A DNA stretch of 64,000 nucleotides from Rhodomicrobium sp. R_RK_3 (GTDB lineage: Bacteria; Pseudomonadota; Alphaproteobacteria; Rhizobiales; Rhodomicrobiaceae): assembly GCF_002198715.1 (NCBI RefSeq), contig NZ_MWLK01000018.1, positions 1 through 64,000 on the forward strand, in the 5' to 3' direction. Below are positions 8,589 to 17,151 of this stretch, piece after piece (positions within the stretch are counted from its first letter, which is position 1; every line of letters begins with the position of its first letter). Under the pieces are notes generated by a model that ran no database searches, was not told where the DNA came from, and saw nothing but the letters and a program-made list of their open reading frames with translations. A program made the translations under genes and the position numbers.

Positions 8589-9515
8589 ATGGCACGCAGT
8601 AATGAGCTTTATCGAACATTGTCCGATTTAACGCCGGCCGAATTGGCGGCTTTCGCCGCCGTCGCCCATCATGGCGGCTTCCGCGCCGCCGCGCGCGCCC
8701 TTGGGGCAAGCCCTTCAGCGCTGAGCCACGCCGTGGCGGGGCTGGAGGCGCGGCTGAATGTGCAGCTCTTCATCCGCACCACCCGAAATGTCTCGCTGAC
8801 CGACGTCGGCAAGCGGTTCGTCGAGGCCCTCGTCCCCGCGCTTGCCCAGCTTGACCAGGCCGTTCGGGCAGTCAGCGGCTCGAGCGAACGCCCCTCCGGC
8901 TTGATCCGCATCAACGCTGCATCCGCCGCGACCGAGCAGATCCTGGCGCCGGTGGTGGTGCGCTTCCTGCAGGCCAACCCGGAGATGCGCATTGAGGTCG
9001 TCTCTGAAGGCAAATTGGTGGATATCGCACGCGACGGCTTCGATTGCGGCATTCGCGCCAAGGCGCTCGTGCCCGCGACTATGGTCGCCGTGCCGATCGG
9101 ACCGGAGCTGCAGCATATCGTGGTCGCGGCACCGAGCTATCTGGCGGATGCGCCGCCGCTGAATTCGCCCGCCGACTTGGCGCTGCACCACTGCGTTCAG
9201 CTCCGCTTGCCCTCCGGCCGCCAGTATCGCTGGGAGTTCGAGCGGCATGGCGAGGCCCTCGCCGTCGATACGCGGGGCCGCCTGGAACTCGACAGTTCGC
9301 GGCTGATCCGCGAGGCCGTGCTGGCGGGGTTCGGCGTGGGCTATGTGTCCCTGTGGGTGGTGGAGGCGGATCTGGCGGGTTCCGCTCTGGTCCAATGTCT
9401 GGCCGACTGGACGCCGCCCTATCCGGGCCTTTGCCTGTATTATCCGCGCCACCGACATTTAAGCGCGGGCATGAGGGCGCTTATCACGTTCATCCGACAG
9501 GAAGTGCTGTTGTGA
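8589..9515 (+). CDS. LysR-type transcriptional regulator
   Basis: The 308-residue protein has an N-terminal winged helix-turn-helix (about 15-75: AFAAVAHHGGFRAAARALGA, SPSALSHAVAGLEARLNVQL) and a substrate-binding effector domain from about 100 to the end, with GLIRINAAS and LREAVLAGFG-like features. It is full length for the family. Its position opposite the SDR at 7599-8519 suggests that it controls that gene, as LysR regulators commonly act on the divergent neighbour. The inducer is unknown. Confidence 0.92.
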   Translation: MARSNELYRTLSDLTPAELAAFAAVAHHGGFRAAARALGASPSALSHAVAGLEARLNVQLFIRTTRNVSLTDVGKRFVEALVPALAQLDQAVRAVSGSSERPSGLIRINAASAATEQILAPVVVRFLQANPEMRIEVVSEGKLVDIARDGFDCGIRAKALVPATMVAVPIGPELQHIVVAAPSYLADAPPLNSPADLALHHCVQLRLPSGRQYRWEFERHGEALAVDTRGRLELDSSRLIREAVLAGFGVGYVSLWVVEADLAGSALVQCLADWTPPYPGLCLYYPRHRHLSAGMRALITFIRQEVLL

Positions 9516-9939
9516 CTTTTTCTTTGCCCCATGAGGAATGAACCGAAAGGCTCGTCGAGAGGTCGCCGAAGAAGGCCTCGATGACGCCTGACCTCCTCGT
9601 CGGTGATTGGCGCTATGCCGGGCCAGTCGTCGGTGAGCTTGATAGCAGTATCGTCGCCGCGCCGTCGCCAGACGGCGCGGGCTGGAGGCTTCTCAGAGCG
9701 GGAAATCGGGTCTGGACGATAGTTCGACCCAGCCCGCACGCGGCAAAAGGCCTGGAAACTCCGGGGATCAGATAGAACCCGGCGGCAGATGGCCGGGAGG
9801 CTTCCTCGGCTCTTGGGGGGGCTGGGCGGCACATACGGGGCTCCGCAGCCTGGGCACGTCGCTTTGGTAAAGAGCACGATCGTCCGGCGGCCCCATGGGC
9901 AGCCCTCGGCGCTGGCGATCTGCCATACGGAAATAGTCG
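9516..9939. other. Decayed sequence between LysR and SDR genes
   Basis: On the minus strand, one frame reads AIKLTDDWPGIAPITDEEV and a second frame continues as IEAFFGDL. Together they look like a small protein broken by at least two frameshifts (about 9540-9665). I do not recognise the family. The remainder shows nothing coding. Confidence 0.35.
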
Positions 9940-10096
9940 TACCCAACTGAAGCGGATCCACCCGTGTGGCTCGGCCTGGGCCTGCAAGACAAACCTCAGC
10001 ATGCTCGGCTTCGGCAAGCATGGCGCGACATCGCTCATAGAAAGCGAGGCCGGTGTCGGTGACGCGGATGCGGGGCGACCATGACGGCGACTGCAC
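9940..10096 (-). pseudogene. LysR-type regulator fragment, frameshifted
   Basis: The minus strand reads PRIRVTDTGLAFYERCRAML then AEAEHAE. This is the end of the LysR wing and the start of the linker helix (compare RFRITEIGQSFYEHCRSAL in the intact LysR at 11990). After a frameshift it continues as LQAQAEPHGWIRFS, matching the start of an effector domain. Both the helix-turn-helix and most of the effector domain are absent. It lies just downstream of the SDR at 10100. Confidence 0.65.
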
Positions 10097-10099
10097 CCG

Positions 10100-10807
10100 T
10101 TAAAACGTCGGAAACCCGCCATCGACCTCCAGGTTGATGCCGTTCACGCCCGGATTGTCGAACAGGAACGCCGCCGCATGCGAAACATTGGCCATGGTCA
10201 CCAGCGCGCGGCTGGCGGTGCGGCTGCGCAGCGTCTCCAGATAGGGCGTGGGTGCGTTTTCCCAGGCGGGACTGTCGGCGACGCCGCCGGGGTGCAGCGC
10301 GTTGATCCGGGTCGGTGAAAGTTCGGCCGCAAACGTCTGCGCCATGCTGCTGACAGCGCCATTCACCAGGCCGGTGGAGGTGGAGCCCGGATACCCCACA
10401 CGGCGCGCGATGCCTCCCAGCACTACGATCGAGGCGCCGGCGTTAAAGCGGGGCATCAGCACCTTGATCACGGCGGTGTAGCCGACAACCTTGACGATCA
10501 CGGCGCTGGTTCCGGTCGCGATATCGTAGTTCGCGAGCGTATTGCGATCGCGCTCCGAGCCGACTAGCGCGAGATGGTCGAGCGGGGCCAGGCCCCGCAA
10601 TTGCCCTGCGATGCCGTCCGGCTTGGCGAGGTCGAGCGCCAAGCCCTCGTGCAGCGGTCCCAATTGCGCCGCGACCTCGCGGGCCCGGCCCGCATCCCGG
10701 CTGGTGACGATCACGGTTTCGCCCCGCTCGGCGAGAAACCGCGCTATCGCCAGGCCGATACCGGTGGACCCGCCGACCACCAATGCGCGCTTGCTGTCAG
10801 TCTTCAT
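10100..10807 (-). CDS. SDR-fold protein lacking the YxxxK motif
   Basis: The 235-residue protein has the Rossmann glycine motif GGSTGIG (12-18), TSRD after strand 2 and the C-terminal VDGGFPTF, so it is an SDR-fold protein. The usual catalytic Tyr-xxx-Lys is not preserved: Tyr139 in GYPGS is followed four residues later by Thr, with LVNGAVSSMAQTFAAEL in the position of the catalytic helix. Such divergent SDRs exist and some may act as binding or non-classical reductases. It precedes a LysR remnant on its 3' side and is divergent from nothing recognisable. A cytochrome c gene lies 125 bases upstream on the same strand. Confidence 0.82.
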   Translation of the reverse strand: MKTDSKRALVVGGSTGIGLAIARFLAERGETVIVTSRDAGRAREVAAQLGPLHEGLALDLAKPDGIAGQLRGLAPLDHLALVGSERDRNTLANYDIATGTSAVIVKVVGYTAVIKVLMPRFNAGASIVVLGGIARRVGYPGSTSTGLVNGAVSSMAQTFAAELSPTRINALHPGGVADSPAWENAPTPYLETLRSRTASRALVTMANVSHAAAFLFDNPGVNGINLEVDGGFPTF

Positions 10808-10932
10808 CGACTTTCTCCATTCATCTGCTGTGATTCAGGACGGCTTGCCTGATCGGCTTGGCCAAGCGCCTGTTGCATGCCGCCTGTGCCGCAGTCGAGC
10901 GGGCGGTCGTGATGCCGCGCGGCGTCGAGAAC

Positions 10933-11487
10933 CTATCGTGCTGGCTGTGCGTCCGCCGCCGGAGGCCGGATCGTCAGCACGAAGACCGGAACCTTCTCAT
11001 CCGGACCAAACGGCCCGGCGGCTTTGTTGCGGACTGGCGGAAGGCTCTTCAGATAGTCGGCGATCGCTTCGGCATCGGCTTTAGTGAGCCTGGCGAAGGC
11101 GCGCCAGGGCATGTTCGGCGACAGGATGCGGCCATCGGGACGGACACCGGTTTGCAGGGCCGTGATGATCTGCGCCTTGCTCCAGTTGCCAAGGCCCGTA
11201 TCCTTGTCCGGAGTCAGGTTCGGCCCGACGAAAACGCCCATCTGCGGGATTTCAAAACCGACGTCGGAGCCCGCCAGGTGCCGCGAGGCGTCCGGCTTTC
11301 CAAAGAAGTAGCCGGGCGTGTGGCAGTCATTGCAGCCGCCGAATTCGACGAGATATTTGCCGCGCGCGATGCTGTCTTGCCTGGCGGTCTGCGCCTGGGG
11401 CGCGCCGCTTCCCAGATTCATGACGCAGGCCATGACGGCGATTGCTATATGGCGGATGGCAGCCTTGCTGAGAACATTCCATTTCAT
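10933..11487 (-). CDS. Periplasmic cytochrome c
   Basis: The 184-residue product has a hydrophobic signal peptide (about 10-33, ending QAQ), a single haem-binding motif CNDCH at 52-56 and a likely distal ligand Met126 in PNMPW. GPNLTPDKDTGLGNW is typical of cytochrome c subunits that accept electrons from periplasmic alcohol, aldehyde or sorbosone-type dehydrogenases. AGGA precedes the ATG at 11487. No dehydrogenase partner with a quinone or flavin domain is in the window, so its donor is unknown. Confidence 0.88.
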   Translation of the reverse strand: MKWNVLSKAAIRHIAIAVMACVMNLGSGAPQAQTARQDSIARGKYLVEFGGCNDCHTPGYFFGKPDASRHLAGSDVGFEIPQMGVFVGPNLTPDKDTGLGNWSKAQIITALQTGVRPDGRILSPNMPWRAFARLTKADAEAIADYLKSLPPVRNKAAGPFGPDEKVPVFVLTIRPPAADAQPAR

Positions 11488-11604
11488 GTGATTTCAATCC
11501 TAAAACCGATGGCGAAGGGGCGCGCCACGTCAGTGCGTCCGCCTGCGCGCGCAGAAGCGGACGTTTCCCCATCCGCAACCAAGATAAAGAGTCAAAGCGG
11601 ACGT

Positions 11605-11862
11605 TTACCGTCCGCGAATATGCGAGGCATGCTGCTGAACCGCGTCGCAGAGACGGTCGAGATCGGCTAGTTGCAACACATCGCTGCAGATGCCGATGGC
11701 TTTCGGCCCGATCTCCTTCACCGCGGCGTCAAGTTCGGCCGGACGGCGCCCGGTGACGAACACCCCGTGCGCCTTCTGCCGCGAACGGCTTGGCCACGGC
11801 AAGACGATGCCCGTCGCGCGCCCCGTAACCACCGCGACCCTGCCTTCGAGTTTCCCGCTCAT
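11605..11862 (-). pseudogene. SDR oxidoreductase, N-terminal fragment with frameshifts
   Basis: From the ATG at 11862, preceded by GGAG, the frame reads MSGKLEGRVAVVTGRATGI. The next stretch makes sense only in a second frame (LAVAKPFAAEGA), after which the first frame resumes with VFVTGRRPAELDAAVKEIG and ADLDRLCDAVQQHA. Two compensating indels and loss of everything after about 85 residues make this nonfunctional. It mirrors the SDR at 6564-7316: both lie divergent to a LysR gene with a similar control region. Confidence 0.75.
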
Positions 11863-11922
11863 CGCGCTCTCCATTGTGCTTCCACGAACCATTTCGGTGG
11901 TGGCAACTGAGATAAATTCAGG

Positions 11923-11964
11923 ACGATGATGCGGGTAGTCCGCAGTTCTGATACCTTGCGTTCT
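11923..11964. promoter_or_regulatory. Divergent SDR/LysR control region, copy 2
   Basis: ACGATGATGCG at 11923 and TTGCGTTCTA at 11955 repeat, with nearly the same spacing, the motifs found at 7371 and 7404. The copy lies between a broken SDR and an intact LysR gene, so the binding site outlived its target gene. Confidence 0.5.
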
Positions 11965-11989
11965 ATCAATGAAACGCCAGCCGGGCCGC

Positions 11990-12904
11990 ATGCAGAACCT
12001 CAACGACGTCTATTATTTCACCGAGGTCATCGCGCATGGCGGCTTTGCGGCGGCCGGCCGGGCACTGCGCGTGCCGAAATCCAAGCTGAGCCGGCGGATC
12101 GCGGAGCTGGAAGCACGCCTAGGCGTACGGCTGATCGAGCGTACCTCGCGCCGTTTCCGCATCACCGAGATCGGTCAATCATTCTATGAGCACTGCCGCA
12201 GCGCACTGACCGCCGTCGAGCGCGCCGAAGCCGTCGTTGCGGCCAGCCAGAGCGAGCCGCGCGGACTGGTGCGCTTTTCCTGCCCGACGGGGCTGGTGGA
12301 AGTGGTGATGCCGGGGCTACCCGATTTCCTGCGGCTCTACCCTCGTGTGAGTGTGCAGATCGTCGCTATCGACCGCCCAGTGGACCTCATAGCCGAGCGC
12401 ATCGACGTGGCCCTGCGCGTGCGATTGAAGCTGGACACCGATGCCGCTCTCACCATGCGCACGCTCGCGAAAAGCCGGCGCATCCTGCTGGCGAGCCCGG
12501 CCGTCGCGAACGCCTTGCCGGAGAGCGGAGACATCGCCGCGCTCGCCGCGCTGCCGACGCTGAGCACATCCGATTCGCTCGGTCCCGCCATCTGGAGGCT
12601 CGAAGGTGCCGATGGCGAGATCCGCAGCGTCACGCACGAGCCGCGCTTTTCCTGCGCCGACTTCACTTCCTTACGCGAGGCCGCAATCGCCGGCCTGGGC
12701 ATAGCCCTGCTCCCGGATCACAACTGCGCCGAGGCGTTGCAGGCGGGCCATCTGGTGCGGGTGTTTCCCAACTGGCAGGCGCCCGAGGGCCTTGTGCATC
12801 TGGTGTTCACCACCCGCACCGGCCTGCCGCCACAGGTGCGCGCCTGGATCGATCATCTTGCCGTACGCCTGAGAAACACGGCGATCTTTACGGTGAGCCT
12901 CTAG
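11990..12904 (+). CDS. LysR-type transcriptional regulator
   Basis: A complete LysR regulator of about 304 residues. The N-terminus MQNLNDVYYFTEVIAHGGF with AAAGRALRVPKSKLSRRIAE is the DNA-binding domain, and the effector domain follows GLVRFSCPTGLVEV. I prefer the ATG at 11990 because it aligns with the start of the truncated paralogue at 7428; an ATG at 11969 would add seven residues. Its former target was probably the divergent SDR, now broken. It may still control the paralogous SDR operon at 6564-7316. Confidence 0.9.
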   Translation: MQNLNDVYYFTEVIAHGGFAAAGRALRVPKSKLSRRIAELEARLGVRLIERTSRRFRITEIGQSFYEHCRSALTAVERAEAVVAASQSEPRGLVRFSCPTGLVEVVMPGLPDFLRLYPRVSVQIVAIDRPVDLIAERIDVALRVRLKLDTDAALTMRTLAKSRRILLASPAVANALPESGDIAALAALPTLSTSDSLGPAIWRLEGADGEIRSVTHEPRFSCADFTSLREAAIAGLGIALLPDHNCAEALQAGHLVRVFPNWQAPEGLVHLVFTTRTGLPPQVRAWIDHLAVRLRNTAIFTVSL

Positions 12905-13724
12905 CAATGGCCGGAGATCGATAGCGTTGCTCACACGGGCGCCAATATTCGATGGTGCGCGGCCGCAGATCTATTCGGCTTTGGGAATGCGGACCGACAT
13001 GTCCTAAAGCTCGCCTGCGTTTGGACGCGAATTATGCGAGATGGCGGCAAATGTCTCTTCCTGCGGCGAAGCTGGAGCCACAGTCGCCGCCTCGGAGTCT
13101 CTTGTGCTCCCAAAGCCGGAGGTCGCGGCGCGTGGTCTAGCGTCTCTCAAGCGCCATACCGCCCAAACGGGGCTTTGGTCATCGACGCGACTCCCCAATG
13201 TGCAGGCGGACCGGCTATAGCCCACCTCGGGCAGGTCGGCATCACGAGGTGCGTTTGGTCGGCTTGGGCTGGAAAAAGCGGCCTCGGACAGTCGGGCCAC
13301 GCCGGTGAGATTCTGCTTCGGGAGGTAGACCGGTCGAGCGCGATCGCCGCAATGTTTGTAGCGTCGACGCGACTCCGACGGTGTCGGCCGACGAGGCGCA
13401 TGTTCGGCGATGCGATAGCAAGAGATGCGGTCGAGTCCCGAGGCGTCGACCGCATTGATGCTGGGCCGGTGGTCATTGCGCGGCGATCATACCCAGAGCC
13501 GGTTGCCCGTTCGGCAGCAATTCGTCGGGTGCGGAAGGTTCGCGATTATTGCAAACCGGCAGCAATGAGGCGAAACCGGAATCTGGTCGGCGGCAACGCC
13601 AAGGGTGACGCGGTCGCCAATGTCGCCACTTGATTTGGTCCGGTTGCCACCACAAACCTGCCGAGCAGAGGGATGACGCTGCTAACGTCCCGCGACCTTG
13701 ACCATGCTCACTCCGTATGGCAAT
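12905..13724. other. No convincing gene
   Basis: Long open frames exist on both strands (for example about 200 codons on the plus strand from 13034), but they overlap one another, are rich in Arg, Ser and Cys, and match no family I know. I treat this as decayed or non-coding DNA. Confidence 0.45.
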
Positions 13725-13742
13725 GTAATACGCGGTAATACG
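13725..13742. promoter_or_regulatory. Direct repeat, likely autoregulatory operator of the TA pair
   Basis: GTAATACG occurs twice, at 13725 and 13735, a 10-bp period directly upstream of the antitoxin start. Ribbon-helix-helix antitoxins usually bind such short tandem sites to repress their own operon. Confidence 0.5.
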
Positions 13743-13763
13743 TCATCCGTTGAGGGCAACCAC

Positions 13764-14051
13764 ATGTCAAATGGCATATTCACCGTGCGCCTGCCGGAGG
13801 ACCTGAAGGCCGAGCTCGACCTTCTCGCGAAAGCAACCAACCGCTCGAAATCCTATCTCGCCACCCGGGCGATCACCGATTACCTGCAGCGCAACGCATG
13901 GCAAATAAGGGAATTGCAGCAGGCAGGTCAAGAGGCTGACGAAGGCACGTTTGTTTCCGATCGGGCCGTTGACGCGTGGCTCGACAGCTGGGGCTCCGAG
14001 AATGAACTCGTTCCTCCTCAACCCGATGTGGTGATCAAGAAAAGGCGATGA
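13764..14051 (+). CDS. Ribbon-helix-helix antitoxin
   Basis: The 95-residue protein starts MSNGIFTVRLPEDLKAELDL, then LAKATNRSKSYLATRAITDYL, a CopG/RelB-type ribbon-helix-helix DNA-binding domain at about 5-45. The acidic C-terminal part should wrap the toxin. The start at 13764 fits this fold better than an upstream ATG at 13698. The stop overlaps the toxin start by four bases (ATGA), so the two are translationally coupled. Confidence 0.88.
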   Translation: MSNGIFTVRLPEDLKAELDLLAKATNRSKSYLATRAITDYLQRNAWQIRELQQAGQEADEGTFVSDRAVDAWLDSWGSENELVPPQPDVVIKKRR

Positions 14052-14338
14052 AACTCGTCTGGCTGCCGCGCGCCGTCGCGGACTTGCAGGAGGTTCGCGC
14101 CTACATCGCGGAGCGCGATGCGCGAACCGCCCGTGCTGTTGCGCAAAAGGTCAGGACGCTGGTCGCGCGGCTGAAGGTCCACCCAGGCATGGGGCGCCCG
14201 ACGGAAATCGACGATATCCGGAAAATCAGCGTACCTGGGCTCCCCTATCTTATTCCGTACCGAGTGCGAGACGATCGCATCGAAATTCTGCGGGTTTTTC
14301 ATACCGCGCAAGACCAACCTGGCTCGTGGCACGAATAA
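14048..14338 (+). CDS. ParE/RelE-superfamily toxin
   Basis: The 96-residue protein shows the ParE/RelE fold pattern: KLVWLPRAVADLQEVRAYIA, then RARTLVARLKVHPGMGRP-like central segments, and a C-terminal PYLIPYRVRDDRIEILRVFH. Family members inhibit DNA gyrase (ParE) or cleave mRNA on the ribosome (RelE). The sequence is closer to ParE, but the target cannot be proven. The pair probably stabilises this accessory region. Confidence 0.9.
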   Translation: MKLVWLPRAVADLQEVRAYIAERDARTARAVAQKVRTLVARLKVHPGMGRPTEIDDIRKISVPGLPYLIPYRVRDDRIEILRVFHTAQDQPGSWHE

Positions 14339-14475
14339 TGGAAAGGCGGTCGAACGTTGTGGGCAACGCCGTTCCCCGCTAGTCCTTGCACTACGAAAGC
14401 TCTAGGCAGCGCGCCCTTCTCATGAACAAGGGACATTGAAACCGGCCAACTGGCGCTCGGCACCTAACACCGAAG

Positions 14476-14607
<132 letters not shown>

Positions 14608-14684
14608 TGTCAATCGGCGCCGAACTTTGACCCCCGATCGGCGTCCAAGATTGACCCCGGTTCGACGCACTTTTTCGCCTGCCC
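14608..14684. mobile_element. Isolated IS21-family end
   Basis: TGTCAATCGGCGCCGAACTT and the following CGGCGTCCAAGATTGACCCC copy match the interrupted IS21 end at 2235-2261 plus 3307-3360. No istA or istB sequence follows, so only about 77 bp of the element survives. It gives the uninterrupted sequence into which the second IS jumped at 2262. Confidence 0.75.
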
Positions 14685-15065
14685 TACTCAGGTATCGCGG
14701 GGCCTGCGGCTCGCAGGTCATCGGAATTAGGATCGGAAGTTACGGATGATCGCGGACGATCGGCTACCCCCCTTGGGACCATCCATAGAGGATATCCTCC
14801 CTATCCCCCGCCTCCTGGAAGTCTACAGGACACTCGCGGTTTCCTGGCTCCCTAGTGTCATGCAAGCCTCCTGATGAGGTATCACGAGCCCCCTAAAGCC
14901 TCCTACCACGAGAGGATGCGGCGCGCCTCTTTGCGGACTCTCGGTCAGCCGCCGCAGGCGATACGCCGCTACTCAAGACCGGCAGTTTGACCGTCCTACG
15001 AGTCCGCTGGGGCAGGCGCCACCGGGCGGCGCAGCCAGCTTTGCCACAGGTTCCCTCTGGAACAA
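14685..15065. other. Non-coding accessory DNA
   Basis: No gene is supported. The stretch contains the second copy of the 63-bp direct repeat (14814-14876), several CCTCC/CCTAAAGCC motifs and nothing else that I can identify. Confidence 0.5.
14814..14876 (+). repeat. 63-bp direct repeat, copy 2
   Basis: CCTGGAAGTCTACAGGACAC with the following ACTCGCGG and AAGCCTCCTGATG matches 321-383 in the same orientation. The offset of the two copies is 14,493 bp. Differences are confined mostly to a short central stretch. Confidence 0.7.
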
Positions 15066-15311
15066 TCAGCCGTCCATTGCCGCCACGGCTTTTCTGAATC
15101 TTCTGATGGCGGCTTCCTCAGCATCGACCCTCTCGGCTTCATCGCGGAGACGCTCGCCTCTGGACCGGTATTCTCGGTCAATCTGTGCCTGCAAGGTGGC
15201 CATGACCTCGCCACGAGTCTTCCCGGACATATCTGCTTCCAGATCGGTGGAGGTTTGCAGATATGGGAGAAGGGCACGGGCGGCGGCGATGAGTTCGTCT
15301 GATGCAGTCAT
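15066..15311 (-). CDS. Small hypothetical protein, helical
   Basis: The 81-residue product, beginning MTASDELIAAARALLPYLQT and ending RRFRKAVAAMDG, is rich in Ala, Glu and Arg and probably a helical hairpin or coiled coil. AAAGGA lies about ten bases upstream of the ATG at 15311. Base composition and codon use look like a genuine gene, unlike the surrounding relics. I do not recognise a family. Proteins of this size and character are common on phages and integrative elements. Confidence 0.6.
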   Translation of the reverse strand: MTASDELIAAARALLPYLQTSTDLEADMSGKTRGEVMATLQAQIDREYRSRGERLRDEAERVDAEEAAIRRFRKAVAAMDG

Positions 15312-15495
15312 TGCGAAGATCCTTTCGGAGCGGCGCGCGGCCAGCTTCCTTACTGGTTACAATTGAAAACGATAGGGGCGCCGGGTGGCATTCGCCAGCG
15401 TTGGATGCGGCTCAAGCCGCATTCTGGGCTGGCCGCGGTCGATCCACAGGCGGCGTTCAGCCCGGATAACGGCGCGAGCGCATTCCGACGCCATC

Positions 15496-15636
15496 AGCGT
15501 TTTTTATGGGTAAAGCCGCGCTGGCGTAGAATCGCGACAGCGTCGCCGGATCGGCTTGGACCCCGTGCTCGCTCATCAGCCGGGCGCTCAGTTCGGGCAT
15601 GGTGATGTCCGACTCCTCCTCGACGACTTTCACCCG
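15496..15636 (-). pseudogene. IS630-type transposase fragment, frameshifted
   Basis: The minus strand reads VKVVEEESDITMPELSARLM, then SEHGVQADPATLSRF, and after a one-base frameshift LRQRGFTHKKR. This is the second helix-turn-helix of IS630-family transposases, which usually continues into the DDE domain with WRFLxRHGxTxKK. The catalytic domain is missing. Confidence 0.6.
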
Positions 15637-15706
15637 GCATAGGCCGCAAGCTTGCCGCCTCCGGGCGGGCGGCCCCTGCCGCGGACATCATCAAAGGCAC
15701 CCCGCC

Positions 15707-15796
15707 GTCGACGGTGACACGATTGAGGTCAAAGAGCAGAAGATCAAGCTTCTGGACGTCGGCGCGCCCGAAGCGGCTCAGCGCTGCCCCCGCTAG
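15707..15796 (+). pseudogene. Thermonuclease-like (SNase) fragment
   Basis: VDGDTIEVKEQKIKLLDVGA followed by PEAAQRC corresponds to the core of staphylococcal-nuclease-like domains (VxDGDTIxV, IRLxGIDAPE, QxC). The expected Arg-Leu-x-Gly-Ile-Asp-Ala is present here as KLLDVGA, so a catalytic Asp is altered. A frameshift near 15700 separates it from an in-frame upstream piece reading DIIKGTP. It is a relic. Confidence 0.6.
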
Positions 15797-15853
15797 TACA
15801 AGTTTTATGCCCTTTCAAAGTGCCTAATCGAGCCGGCGGCGAGTTCCTGGTGC

Positions 15854-15873
15854 GTGATGTAGGCCTACATCAC
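15854..15873. repeat. Perfect 20-bp palindrome
   Basis: GTGATGTAGGCCTACATCAC reads identically on both strands. It touches the outer edge of the second TGCGG array block. The first array copy has only a half-site (ATGTGA) at the equivalent place. It may be a dimeric protein-binding or resolution site. Confidence 0.6.
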
Positions 15874-15993
15874 ATATCTTGCCCGCAAGTTTGGCCGCAC
15901 TATCCCGCATTATTCCGCATTTTGCTGCACCGACCGCACCATGCCGCATCAAAGTTTGATAGGGTCCGAAACTGGCCAGCCCATGGAGCCAGC
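15870..15993 (-). repeat. 124-bp inverted repeat with phased TGCGG array, copy 2
   Basis: On the minus strand this matches 1443-1566. Array sites, read as CCGCA on the plus strand, are at 15883, 15895, 15905, 15915, 15925 (one mismatch), 15934 and 15944. The spacing mirrors copy 1 exactly although neighbouring bases have diverged, which suggests selection on the array. Confidence 0.75.
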
Positions 15994-16099
15994 CGGCAAC
16001 CGGATCCGACCCGATTTGCGTGAGACATCGCGCTGGATCGATAATGCAGGCCGAGTGACCCCGGCTTTTCAGAATACAGCCAGTCAAGCGCAGCTGAAA

Positions 16100-16760
16100 A
16101 ATCAGGACTTGAGCCTCGCGGAGCGTGGTGAAAATTTCGCCGTTGAGCAACTCATCGCGCAGCTTCGAATTGAAGCTCTCATTGTAGCCATTCTCCCATG
16201 GGCTGCCGGGTTCAATATAGAGGTCTGCACGCCAATCCGGCCGAGCCAGCGGCGCACCGCCTTGGCGGTAAATTCGCTGCCATTATCGGATCTTATGTGT
16301 TCCGGCGGGCCATGGATGGTGAACAGCTCGGTCAGGCAGAAGCGAACGTTTATCGTGAGCGACAAGCGCTCACAATATGCAGAACATCGTCGGAGTTCAG
16401 CTTGCGCGCCGTGACGATGGCGAGGCACTGGCGCGTAAACTCATCAACGACCGTCAGCAGGCGGAACAGCCGGCCGTCTTGCGTCTGGTCCTGGACGAAA
16501 TCATAGCACCAGACATGGCCGGTGCGCTCCGGCCGAAGACGGATGCACGACCCGTCATTCAGCCAGAGACGGCCGCGTTTAGGTTGTTTCTGCGGCACTT
16601 CGAGCTCTTCCCGCCGCCAGATGCGATAGACCCGCTTGAGGTTCGCCCGCCAGCCTTCGACGCGAAGCAGCGCGGTGATCCGGCGATAGCCGTAGCGACC
16701 GTAAGTCGTCGCCAGCGGATGATCGCCGCAGTCAGCGCTTCTTCATCTCGCGGATGATGG
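16100..16760 (-). pseudogene. IS3 transposase OrfB, multiple frameshifts
   Basis: Pieces of one DDE integrase are recognisable in different frames: VPQKQPKRGRLWLNDGSCIR, HVWCYDFVQDQTQDGRLFRL with the first catalytic Asp, LLTVVDEFTRQCLAI, then after a frameshift [19 protein letters not shown] with the second Asp, and after another frameshift [17 protein letters not shown]. The C-terminal 50 or so residues are missing. The protein cannot be functional. Confidence 0.75.
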
Positions 16761-16822
16761 GCCGCCGACGCTGCGTCGCGCGCGGCTGGCCAATCACGGC
16801 GCAAGCACGGCGCTCCGAGACA

Positions 16823-17151
16823 TCAATCCGGGAGCGCGCGCGCCGGACACAGTCCCGGCGGCGGGAAGGGCTTAGTATTTCCCCCAAGCGCCTCCTTCAG
16901 GATCAGCTTGTCCAAGGTCAGCTCGGATATCGCTTTCCGAAGCCGCTCGTTCTCGCGCTCCAAATCCTTCAGTCGTTTTGCCTGGTCTTGGCTATCAGCC
17001 CGCCATAGTCGCGCCGCCACCGGTAATAGCTCTGTTCTGAAAGGCTCAGGCCTTTGCAGATCAAACCAATCGACTGCCCCTGGCCGAGGCGAACCTCCGC
17101 CTCGCGCAACATCCCGATAATCTGCTCCGTGGTAAACCGCTTCCGTGCCAT
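16823..17151 (-). pseudogene. IS3 transposase OrfA, frameshifted
   Basis: MARKRFTTEQIIGMLREAEV, GQSIGLICKGLSLSEQSYYR and WRRDYGGL are in one frame. The leucine-zipper part QAKRLKDLERENERLRKAIS with ELTLDKLILKEAL continues in another. One indel near 16975 separates them. This is the helix-turn-helix subunit of an IS407/IS1404-like IS3 element. Confidence 0.8.

Noticed and set aside
13034-13633. A 199-codon plus-strand open frame
   Set aside because: Overlapping frames exist on both strands, the composition is biased and there is no ribosome site or family match.
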